Part shown: in pieces, positions 39,201-50,185 of the stretch | Layout: each line of letters opens with the position of its first letter | Position numbering within the stretch: position 1 is the first letter of the stretch | NCBI RefSeq assembly: GCF_025024155.1 | Contig: NW_026251771.1 | Location: forward strand, 124,001 to 188,000 | DNA from: Gamsiella multidivaricata | Lineage: Eukaryota > Mortierellomycota > Mortierellomycetes > Mortierellales > Mortierellaceae | Reading direction: 5' to 3' | DNA length: 64,000 nt | Position numbers and translations under genes: made by a program | The notes under the pieces: generated by a model | Told to the model about the DNA's origin: nothing | What the model saw: the letters and a program-made list of their open reading frames with translations, nothing else | Databases searched by the model: none

Positions 39201-40300
39201 TTTTTTGGGTTAAAAGGGCATTGAAGCATTACGTGTGTCCGTGGCAGATGGACAAGATGCTGGTTCAAACCGGTTCTTCCTGGTGAGGATGGAGATGGAA
39301 TATGCCTCAAGGGGGATCGATTGCACAGTGGAGAGTGTCCAAAACGAGTGGGCCTCACCGCCCCCCTCTACCGAGAAACAAGTATCGAAAAATGTCTATT
39401 CCCGATTTGCATTCTCCCCCCCCGTCCCAATTGGTTCCTCCTCCCCAAAAAATAAAACCATTTAGCAATTGGCGAGTGGTAGCTGTCGTTACCTTCGATC
39501 AGTTTCTCGTCCTCAGGAACGCTCCTAAAGAGCGAATGGAAATCGCCAAATCGCTTTTCGTTCGCGTACACAAACGAGATGTGCGCATAGTCGTCTTCGG
39601 ACGGTGCGGTCCCAGTCTCCTGGCTGCTGCGCTGTGAGGTCGAGGCAGAGTCGTATCCGTAGCCATTGGAGGGGGTGGCAGGTGAATTGGGATAAGAGCC
39701 AGTACTATGGTACCCCTGGTAGCCTTCAATGGTCATTGGAGTGGGCTGACCAGCGTTCGTCACTGCTGTTCTCTCAGTCTGGTCCCGCGAGAGACGGGGT
39801 GTGGATGAAGGTGAAGGAACAGACGAAGTGGCAACGGTTGCTGTGGAAATGGACGAGGCAGGGGCTACGGCGGCGGCTGTAGCGGGGGTGGGAATGGAGG
39901 CAGCAGCGGTAGCAGTAGCAGCGATAGAGGGTGCCATCGATGAAGAGGAGGAGGGATAGAGTGAAGAGGTGCGGAGAGGGAGGTGCTCAGAAGTGTTCAA
40001 AGAGAGGGTGTTGCTGATGGAGTTGGTGGCAGCATCGGCGATGGTGATGAGAGGCAGAAGCAGCGGAGTAGCAATGGTAGAACCAGTCCCAGGGCCTACA
40101 GGTCCTGTGGAGATGATTCCTTGTCCGGAGATGGTATAACCGGATCCCGCGGAGGCATGGCCCGCTGGACTGATGAACGTGTTTGGCGGCGAAAGGGGGG
40201 TGTAAGATTGGGTCGGGTCCAAGTTGTAGGGGATGGCCCGTTCTTGTTGCTGCTGTTTTTGCTGCTGTTGCTGCCGCAGCTGCTGGCTGGAGCCGGTCAT
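36207..40300 (-). CDS. GRAM-VASt membrane-anchored lipid transfer protein (Lam/Ysp, Aster type)
   Basis: Predicted ER-anchored sterol-transfer protein at membrane contact sites. My model has five exons on the minus strand: 39493-40300, 38810-38913, 38182-38671, 38004-38045 and 36207-37912. They give 1049 residues. The N-terminal about 240 residues are low complexity, with Gln, Thr, Ala and Ser runs. The GRAM domain follows (YGCALQKEILVQGRLYISEN, then FNANIFGWVTNLVIAFSEI), reaching about residue 350. The VASt (StART-like) domain starts near residue 585 (YSNQFMSETYPGTIQAIWKLL) and ends near SIRKHIAANP. A membrane segment of about 19 hydrophobic residues (near TSQLVLITVLVAVMLANMYI) is followed by a Gln/Glu-rich coiled coil. 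GRAM, VASt and a C-terminal anchor in this order are characteristic. The Met at 40300 is chosen because the longer upstream reading is repetitive and Ser-rich. Confidence 0.9.
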
Positions 40301-41055
40301 GAGAGGCGACAAGGGATGGGATGTAGCTGAAAAGGCGTGATGAGAGAAGGAGCTGTCGAGATGGGTGTGAGAAGAGGGCGGAGAGCGAGGCAGAGAGAAA
40401 GAGAGAGAGAGAGAGAGAGATAAGAATGAGGCTGTGCTGTGCTGGTATTGGTCCGTCGAAGAGGCAAACCGGCCAAGAGGGGGAGGAGGGGCGGTACTGC
40501 TTTGAATAAACCGCGTTGCTGGTGGAAGCAAATGAAACGAATCCCTTCCTTTTCCTTTTATACTCTTTTTCAGCGGTTCATACAACCACACAGCGAACAA
40601 CCGCATAGCAAACAACACGCGAGGGAGAGGGAGAGACACCTGCAGCAGCCAACAGCCCATTGCCGATGCCAATGCCAATTGCCCTTAAATTTAACCGCTT
40701 GACTCGGGAGTGGTGGGCTTGTGAGAGAGGGCTGTGGTTGCGACCATAGACTTGGCGCTTGGCAGGTACAAGCGAAATAACTCCTGCGGATATCTACCAG
40801 TGACTTTCTACCACTTTTACGGAAATGAGGTGCCAAGCAAATAAGGCCAATTGAACACTGGGTATCTCTTTCTCTCATTCTCACAGACTCTCTCTCTCGA
40901 TTACACTCCACATGTTCCAGCAACTGCCCAGAAGTGGGCTGTGTGTGGAGTATCTTATCAAACTACCAGCCTGGCATCTTCTCTCAATGGCCTGGTCGAT
41001 AGCCAGGCCAGAGGGAACTTCTTGAAGTTGTAGAAGAAATGGATAGCAATTGGGC

Positions 41056-41088
<33 letters not shown>

Positions 41089-41483
41089 GAGCGAGAGAGA
41101 GAGATGGGCGAAGGTGATAAAATACAGTTTGGAGATATGGCTCTACGAACGCGCCTTGGATGTGTAGGACAAGTCCGAAATGTCTAAAAAAGTCTACAGC
41201 CGCCCCACTGCCGCGTCAACAATAACAGCATCATCATCATTATCGTCGCCCACAGCAGCAGCAGCAGCAGCAACAACAACAACAACAACAGCGCCGACAT
41301 TTTAGTCCATGTTCGTATCCAGCCGGTCCTAGTATCTGGTTGTCTTGGTTCTGTCATGCAGCTGGACGGGATTGTTTAGCACACGGCTTCCTCTTCCTTT
41401 CGATTTCCTCTTCTCCGTCTCTCTTCCTTCATTCAAATTTCCCTCCCTCCTTCTCTATCAAAATACCAAACCCTCATCCAACA
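40301..41483. promoter_or_regulatory. divergent upstream region of the lipid-transfer gene and enolase
   Basis: It contains a GA run (40392-40421) near the lipid-transfer start, about 32 A bases at 41056-41087 and a CAG/CAA tract at 41252-41291. A strongly CT-rich leader (41385-41460) lies just before enolase. CT-rich leaders are typical of highly expressed fungal glycolytic genes. No gene was recognised. Confidence 0.5.
41252..41291 (+). repeat. CAG/CAA trinucleotide tract
   Basis: About six CAG units are followed by about seven CAA units, 190 bp upstream of the enolase start codon, in non-coding sequence. Confidence 0.85.
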
Positions 41484-43747
<2,264 letters not shown>

Positions 43748-44091
43748 ATAAGACAATAAGCACGCACACGCATACACATCATCCAACAACATTCGTGAAA
43801 GGAAAGAGTATGGAGACCACAAACCCCAAACCCAAACCCAAATCCAATAAAGCCATGCACTTGTACAGAAAACTGCTTTTCGAAATGGTATCCTGTCGTT
43901 TGCACCCTTGACATCAAATAGTCTATACTCACCAAGATGCTTGTAAACAGACAGCAACGTCCAAACCATCCCCGAACATCCTCCCTCCTTTTAATGCTAG
44001 GCTCATTGTTACTTTGAATCAGTTTTATTGTGTGTTGATGACGATGCTTTTGCTTGCTGTTGTTTTTGTTTTTGTTTTTTTTTTGCTGTCG

Positions 44092-44347
44092 CTGTTGCTG
44101 GTTGCCGCTGCTGTCGCTGTCGCTGCTGCTGCTGTTGCTGTTGCTGGTGCTGGTGCCGATGCTACTGGTGCTGGTGCTGATGCTGGTGCTGGCGCTGGTG
44201 CTGGTGCTGGTGCTGGTGCTGGTGCTGGTGCTGGTGCTGGTGCTGTTGCCGTTGCCGCTGCTGCCGCTGCTGGTGCTGCTGCTGTTGCTGTTGCTGTTGC
44301 TGTTGATGATGTTGATGTTGATGTTGATGTTGCTGCTGATGTTGATG
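44092..44347. repeat. GCTGGT/GTTGCT/GATGTT compound repeat
   Basis: About 250 bp of interrupted GCTGGT, TGCTGT and TGATGT units lie between the convergent 3' ends of enolase and the Ras gene. They form open frames on both strands (poly Ala-Gly, Leu-Val or Gln-His), but these have no sequence outside the repeat and are not taken as genes. Confidence 0.85.
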
Positions 44348-44410
44348 TGAATAAAAAATAGAATAAATATATGCGAACACGCCTACTTCCCGCACCTGTA
44401 GTCAGTCATA

Positions 44411-46802
44411 TTACAGAATCGTGCACTTTGACTTTTTCTTGACAGGCTTCTTCTGTGGTGCGCCGCCATCGCGTGCCTGACGGATCATCCTGACAACGTT
44501 GTAGAACGAACGCTCGACATTGACACAGGTCTTGGCCGATGTCTCCGTAAAGTCGCATCGTAAAAGTTTCGACATCTGATAGCCCTCGTCTCGCGAAACC
44601 TCGCGCTCCGTCAACCTGTCGCACTTGTTGCCGACCAACATCAATGGCACGTTATCTGTATCCTTCACGCGTGTGATCTGGTCCCGGAATCGCTTTATCC
44701 TCTCAAAGGTCGAGCGAGCTGCAATTGAGTACACCAAAAGGAATCCTTCGCCGTCTCTATCATATTGACAAAAAAGATAAAAAATAAAAAGCCGACAAGG
44801 CGTTAATAAAACTGCATTCGCAACTGCCTCTGGATGCTCAACCAGGAATATGCACGAGAGCACCAGTACCTTCGCTAAAGAAACGAAGGTAAAAAACCAA
44901 GGAAAGAGCAGAGCAGAGCATTCGCTTTCAAGCACGGTTGCAAATCCCACGGGGTACTCACCGGATCCATTGGTCTCTCAGTGCGGTATATTCTTCTTGG
45001 CCGGCAGTATCGAGAACTTCGAGGACGCATGTTTGATCGTCGATAACCACCTGCTTCCTATAAGAGTCTTCGATAGTAGGATCATATGTCTAATAAACAG
45101 AAGAGGCAAAGAGAATATTCATGTCAGTCTAACTGAGCACACCCAATGCATGTCTTCGTTTTTTGTTGTTATTTTAACCACGTCTTCCCCAATGCCACGC
45201 ATAAACAAACACGCATGCGAGCACATGGTGATGACTACACATGTTCCCATGCAATTGAAATACAGAAAGCATGGCAAGGGAAAAAAAAATGAGATGATAA
45301 AACAAGTGCTCTCGTGCGTGCGCCATCCATGAAAACGTCAAACACACGGTCGCACGCGCACAAATGCAAATGCAAATGCAATTAACCAAAAGAAATCGGA
45401 TTCAAAACAAGAGGCACGATAACATCTGCAAGAAGCAATCGCTCATGCCCGCAGGTCCATATCCAAACCACATCAAAACACACGCACACACGATTTCGGC
45501 TACCGAAAACTCACCTCTGTCATATGGAATGATTAAGTCGCCGCAGATGCCATGGCAAGGTTATCAAATGACGCCGGATAGTTTGTTCAATTGATGGTCG
45601 GAGCGTGTGTTGAGATAAGGTCCATAGATAATTTGGGAGAGAAGAATCGGATGGACGTTAGTGTACATATTACAAACATTGCGACAGTCTCAATTGCTCC
45701 GGACGATCGCCATCGCGCGATAATATCGAGCGCCAGTAGCATTTTGTTTTTGTTTTTGCTTACCCACAAAGTGATTTAAACACAACTATTTGAGATGACA
45801 GGAGAGAGGAAAAAGGAGGGGGAGGGTCCTTTGTCAGCCTTGCGTTTAGATGGATGCACATCAAACTATGCCACAGCCGCATGTAATATATCCTGACGAT
45901 AACAGATACAATGCAGAGTATCGGGTCGCTTTCTTCATATATCCAATGTACACATTGGACGTAGTGTGTGTATATGAAGGGTTAGGTTCACTTGCCTGGA
46001 TGGTCAATGCAGTCTAAGGAGATACATCACAAGAAAATTAGCAGAGTCGATTAGTATGCCAATGTCCTTTTTCCAAAGAAAATCCGCCTATTGCAGATGT
46101 CTCCTGCTCAAAAGTAACATTGCCACCAATCTCTCAAACAAATGGGACGATAACACATGTGGTTTCACTGTTCTTCAGCGACAGAACAACAGGTTCTCTC
46201 GGCCCCATGTCCCCCCATCTCTTTTGTATTCAAACTCAGAGCGAGAGCGAGGCGATAGCTGCATGGGAAGATGGGCAAGATGCCAGACCAGAGCTGGGGC
46301 AATCATGCAGCTGGTAAAGGGAAAATAGGCGCGCAACTCCTACTTTGACAAGAAAGAAGCATGGAACAAGTGCAGGGTTTGTTGACGTGATGACTCGTTC
46401 CGTTAACGGATATAGGAGCATTGACAAAAAAGAACAAGCACAAGGGCAAGACAAGGCAGGGCAAGACAAGGCAGGGCAGGGCAAGACAAGGCAGGAGGAA
46501 GAGGGACGACAAGGAAAAGATGCATAATACAACGATGCAGAGGTGGGATGTTCGAGATGATAGCCAGTAAGCACCGCGATTGGTTCGAGGGCAGCATTGG
46601 GCAGGTAGCAATGTAGCCATGGGTTGGGAGTTTCTATATGCCTGGGTGTTCATGTTTACCTTGCCAACGCCTCCGTCCTATTGCGAGCGAATAAGAAGCA
46701 GGATTGCACGAGTTTGGTTAGAGTCAGTCGTTCATCTCCACGGATGGCAGGAGGTTCAGACGGACTTACCCCGAGGACGACCAGCTTGTAGAGCATCATC
46801 AT
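44411..46802 (-). CDS. Ras-subfamily small GTPase with CAAX box, built from micro-exons
   Basis: Membrane-anchored GTPase switch of the Ras subfamily. My model has seven exons on the minus strand: 46770-46802, 46660-46677, 45996-46013, 45764-45785, 45515-45516, 44962-45089 and 44411-44756. They total 567 nt and give 188 residues with exact phase. The P-loop GDGGVGKT spans exons 1-3. Exon 3 adds ALTIQ and exon 4 LCLNHFV. A 2-nt exon (AG) completes the Glu codon before [13 protein letters not shown] (switch I Thr present). [15 protein letters not shown] has the catalytic Gln; GNKCD and ETSAKT bind the base. The C-terminus is polybasic and ends CTIL; a final Leu predicts geranylgeranylation. Spliced length from P-loop to YDPT equals that of canonical Ras, which supports the 2-nt exon. 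Intron 3 has a GC donor. Which fungal Ras orthologue it is remains undecided. Confidence 0.9.
45515..45516 (-). other. putative 2-nt exon of the Ras gene
   Basis: On the minus strand the context is TGACAG, then AG, then GTGAGT: a good acceptor and a near-perfect donor two bases apart. With it, exon 4 (ending in phase 1 with G) and exon 6 (starting ACA TAT) give Val-Glu-Thr-Tyr-Asp-Pro-Thr. Without it, the join reads into a stop after two codons. Confidence 0.65.
45764..45785 (-). other. 22-nt micro-exon of the Ras gene
   Basis: It is bounded by AATAG and GTAAGC. It encodes Leu-Cys-Leu-Asn-His-Phe-Val plus one base, matching the N-H-F-V segment before switch I. Confidence 0.85.
45996..46013 (-). 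other. 18-nt micro-exon of the Ras gene, followed by a GC donor
   Basis: It is bounded by CTTAG and GCAAGT. It encodes Thr-Ala-Leu-Thr-Ile-Gln, the residues directly after the P-loop lysine. Confidence 0.85.
46441..46500. repeat. GGCAAGACAAGGCAG-type tandem repeat in Ras intron 2
   Basis: Interrupted copies of a purine-rich unit of about 10-15 nt (GCAGGGCAAGACAAG) fill this part of the 646-nt intron. Confidence 0.75.
46660..46677 (-). other. 18-nt micro-exon of the Ras gene carrying the P-loop core
   Basis: It is bounded by AATAG and GTAAAC. It encodes Asp-Gly-Gly-Val-Gly-Lys, the nucleotide-binding loop. Confidence 0.88.
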
Positions 46803-47041
46803 GTGGTGGAATGGAGGATTAGTCCGAGACTGGAGAGTGAGGGGATGAGAGGTGTGAGGTAGTGGAGGTGTGCAGTGCGGGGCGGTAAGAGGGGCAAGAG
46901 GGGTAAGGAGGGTCTTGCTTGGGAAGGGAGGAGGAGGCCTGGTTGGGGTTATGGGCTGCTCGGTCTCTTCTCGTTGGCTGCAGAAAAGAGTGAAGGGTGT
47001 GGCAGGCGTAGGGAGTGCGAGGAGCGAAGAGCGAAGGGTAA

Positions 47042-47216
47042 AGAGCGAGGAGGGAGGGAGGGAGGGATGGAAAGATAGGAAGAAGAAGAAGAAGGAGGAG
47101 GAGGAGGAGGAGGAGGAGGAGGAGGAGGAGGAGGAGGAGATGAGGAAAAGGAAGGAAAGGGGGAAAGGAAAGAAAGAAAGAAAGAAAGAAAGAAAGAAAA
47201 AGAAAAAGAAAAAGGG
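47042..47216. repeat. long homopurine tract (GGAGG, GAA, GGAG, AAAG units)
   Basis: About 175 nt of almost pure purine on the plus strand are made of successive blocks: GGGA, GAA, GGA, then AAAG/AAAAG. The tract lies about 240-410 bp upstream of the Ras start codon. Confidence 0.9.
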
Positions 47217-47571
47217 AAGCGACGAATAAGGTCCTCACTCTCTCGGCCAATCTCATTGCAACCTCTGGATATGTGCGAAGGGCTACTCAATAGCATATCC
47301 TATTCACTCTTCTGCATGAACCCTCCCATCGCACCGCGCTATCCCAATACCACTGCTGGACTATATACAACACGCTCAAGTACATACTTGGACACTTTAC
47401 CTCTGTATGGACTGCTCCCTCTTTCAACCACTCCCACTACGACCTTGTCGATGCGCCTCTCCCGGCAGAAACCCTTCCCGCCCAAGCATCACTCCACCCG
47501 GCCCCTCCTTCCCCCCCCCCTCTTTTGCTTTTCCTTTTCCTTCTGTCTCCCTCTCGATCTGATCAGATGTC

Positions 47572-47640
47572 CTGTGTGTATGTGTGTATGTGTGTATGTG
47601 TGTATGTGTGTATGTGTGAAGGCAATGTGTGTGTGTATAT
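47572..47640. repeat. TGTGTA repeat
   Basis: Alternating pyrimidine-purine TGTGTATG units, which can adopt Z-DNA, in intergenic sequence. Confidence 0.85.
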
Positions 47641-47818
47641 GTTGTGCCGTCCATTTGCTGTGGCGTATGCATGCACATGCTCCCTTGCAAGTCCTCTTTG
47701 GTCTACCACAACATTTTGAATGTCAGCATCTCAAGAAAAAGCTGTGCATGTTAGTCCGGCAAGCATATCGCTTGTTTGTGTGTGTTCCATCAAAGGGTCC
47801 AAGGTCCATCTCTAGTTT

Positions 47819-47861
47819 CTTGTGCTTGTGCTTGTGCTTGTGCTTGTGCTTGTGCTTGTGC
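47819..47861. repeat. CTTGTG hexamer repeat
   Basis: Seven consecutive perfect copies of the hexamer, followed by degenerate CATTGG units to about 47900. Confidence 0.9.
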
Positions 47862-48640
47862 CCGACATTGGCGTTGGCATTGACATTGGCATTGACAGTG
47901 CAATGTAGTCCTTCTATCGCGTCCTGTCATTTCGAAAAGCAGGAAAAAAGACCAAGTATGAAAGGAAACATGAAGGGAAACATGAAGGGAAAGGTAGACA
48001 TGTATACCGCATAAGCAACATACACACAGACATACATAAGTAAAAAAAATCCTCATCGATAACGATGCGTGTATATGCTGTCTGTCTCTGCACAGCGAAC
48101 ACAAAGGGATGAATCGGAGCAAATGGCTCTGCGCGGTCGTACCGTTCCCTTACTTTGTGCAACTCTGACCCACGCAGACTCCTGCGGGCGGCTTACTGCA
48201 CTCGGCGCTTTTTTATTATTTTGTTCTCCCATTTTTCTGCTTTATTCATGCTGCTTCCATTCTCATTTCCTGGACATTTATTTTAGCAGTGAACCAAAAG
48301 ATTGGGCAATTCTCTATTGCGTCTTCAGCTCAAAGGGGGCGCATAAGTGGTGATGACACGATTCATTTGTACGATTAAAAAACGGAGAGAAGGATAAGAG
48401 TGGCTGGACGATAACGCGTCCCATTAACGTTCTCCAGTTTTCATGGGAATCATCCTTTGTAATGCTGTTCAGCAACATATGGAAAACCATCTCGTTACCT
48501 CACTGCGTCCTTCTTCGCAAAGCAACTTGCCACGGTTTTGTTTGGTCTGCATGAATGAGTCTGTCCCAACGCCAAATAAACAAGACGAAGAGAAAGAAGA
48601 AGAAAAAACTTCCTCCCCAGATGCTCCCGCCCTTTACCCC

Positions 48641-48705
48641 CATGCCTATGCCTATGCCCATGCTCATGCCCATGCTTATGCCCATGCTTGCGCCCACGCC
48701 CACAA
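48641..48705. repeat. CATGCC/CATGCT hexamer repeat
   Basis: About ten imperfect hexamers with sequence variation among C, T and A positions, intergenic. Confidence 0.85.
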
Positions 48706-48799
48706 GTGTACTGTACGCGGAAAACGCGTACTCATGTCCTCGTACGCCTGCCCGGGCTGAGTGCCCTCGGCTTCCATGGTGCATGGACCAATTCGCCCT

Positions 48800-48868
48800 C
48801 CTCCCTCCTTTCCCTCCCTTTCTCTTTTTCTTTCTCTTTTTCTTTTTCTTTTTCTTTTTCTTTCTCAC
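48800..48868. repeat. homopyrimidine tract with TTTTTC units
   Basis: About 70 nt of pure C/T on the plus strand, ending in six copies of TTTTTC or a similar unit. Confidence 0.88.
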
Positions 48869-50185
48869 ATCCGTCCGTCTTTGTCCACCTGGGAAGATTT
48901 TTTTTTTTCTTTTGAACAACAAACAGAACTCTGTGCATGGTGCATGTATGCACGCAAGGCGGGAAACTCTTTGGGATGGAAGAAGAAAAAAAAACTCCAG
49001 GGTGGCAGAGCTTGATGTATGCTCGCGTAAGGCATCTGAACGGTCAGACAATACCTACGAATATAGTCTTAGCACCTTGCCGCCTACCGCAGAAGCCACA
49101 ATCCATGACCATTCGACAGGGCCCATCATTGAGCGGGAGGGATTACACGATCGTGTACCTCGCTGTACGGGCGCAAGGAAACTGGTGCCCAAGAACACAA
49201 TCGAACCTTGTGATCAAGAATGTTCGAGAGGTAGTAGCTTTTTAATGGCTGACCATGTATCCGGCTGATGTGTGGTACCCCTCGGAGTAAATAGTCCCCC
49301 GCCGGATCTTGACACTATTGTCGTTCGATATAGCCACGCTTTGTCAGCCGGTACCCTGAGCCGATTCTTCTCACGTCTTCGTCCTCCTCTCTCCCCTATT
49401 TTTCGTTTCCTTCTGTCGGATTGCTAACCTCTCCTCACCATATCCGTGCATGAATGGGCCCTTCTTCGCCCTTCATAAGCAAATGCAATCGCAAAACCCA
49501 ATCGCGAGGGGGGGTTTTTTTTTTTTGGGAAATCCACAGTGCAGCCCTTTCGTACCATTCTAAAGCACCGGATCGAGCCCTCACGGTGGCACAAAGAGCT
49601 GCGGCAATAGAATATTATGCAGAAATGGCCTTTCCCCCCCCCCATGACTAGACTATACACTTGTGCATACAGACCCTGACCCGGTTCTCTATAGATATTG
49701 CTTTGGAGGTGAAGGCGCCTATTGTAGGTCCGCACACTATGGGCTCGCTTTATTGTTTCTAGAAGAACCTCGCTTACAAAGACCCCATCTCCCCAGGGTG
49801 CACCTGTGACCTATCACAGGACGCGATTATCGGTGGCGAACCGGTTTGTGATCGACACTTGGTCTCACCCTCGGGCGCACGCGCCGATTCTCTTTTGCTT
49901 CTGTTTTCGGACTCGAAGTGGACCTATCACAAGCGTGTCGTTCCATACACTGGGCGGTCTAAACGGGTGCTGGCAGTCTAAATGAGAGAGCCCTTCCTTG
50001 CTGCGGAGGCCCTGCCCCTTTCAGGAGGGCTCTTCCGAGGGATAGACGGTGGCAGTGTTTCAAGGGCGGGAAGGGTGCTGGGGATCCTCCGAAGGTGCTA
50101 ACGCTGCTACGCCCCCATGTTAGTGGGCTGTCAGGAAACTGGACGCATCAAAAAAAAAAGGGGGGGGGAGCCTGTGGGGTTTATT

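Larger units (their letters stand above)
46803..50185. other. 3.4 kb intergenic region, low complexity
   Basis: Between the Ras promoter and the 3' end of the membrane-protein gene I find no gene. The sequence is dominated by strand-asymmetric simple repeats, listed separately. Open frames of up to 252 codons here encode only repeat-derived poly-Leu, Cys-Val or Lys-Glu strings. The stretch 48940-50160 is less repetitive but holds no recognised signal. Confidence 0.55.

Noticed and set aside
39235..39310. GGTTCAAACC, a B-box-like word suggesting a tRNA gene
   Set aside because: No A box at the right distance, no cloverleaf stems, and it lies in an intron of the lipid-transfer gene.
44014..44361. 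Open frames of Ala-Gly, Leu-Val or Gln-His repeats
   Set aside because: They consist only of the GCTGGT/GATGTT repeat with no unique sequence.
46819..47256. 145-codon minus-strand frame with Leu and Phe runs resembling a membrane protein
   Set aside because: It is the complement of the homopurine tract; hydrophobicity comes from CTT/CTC triplets.
47256..48014. 252-codon plus-strand frame
   Set aside because: Built from TGTGTA, CTTGTG and ATTGGC repeats; Cys-Val and Cys-Leu strings without a family match.
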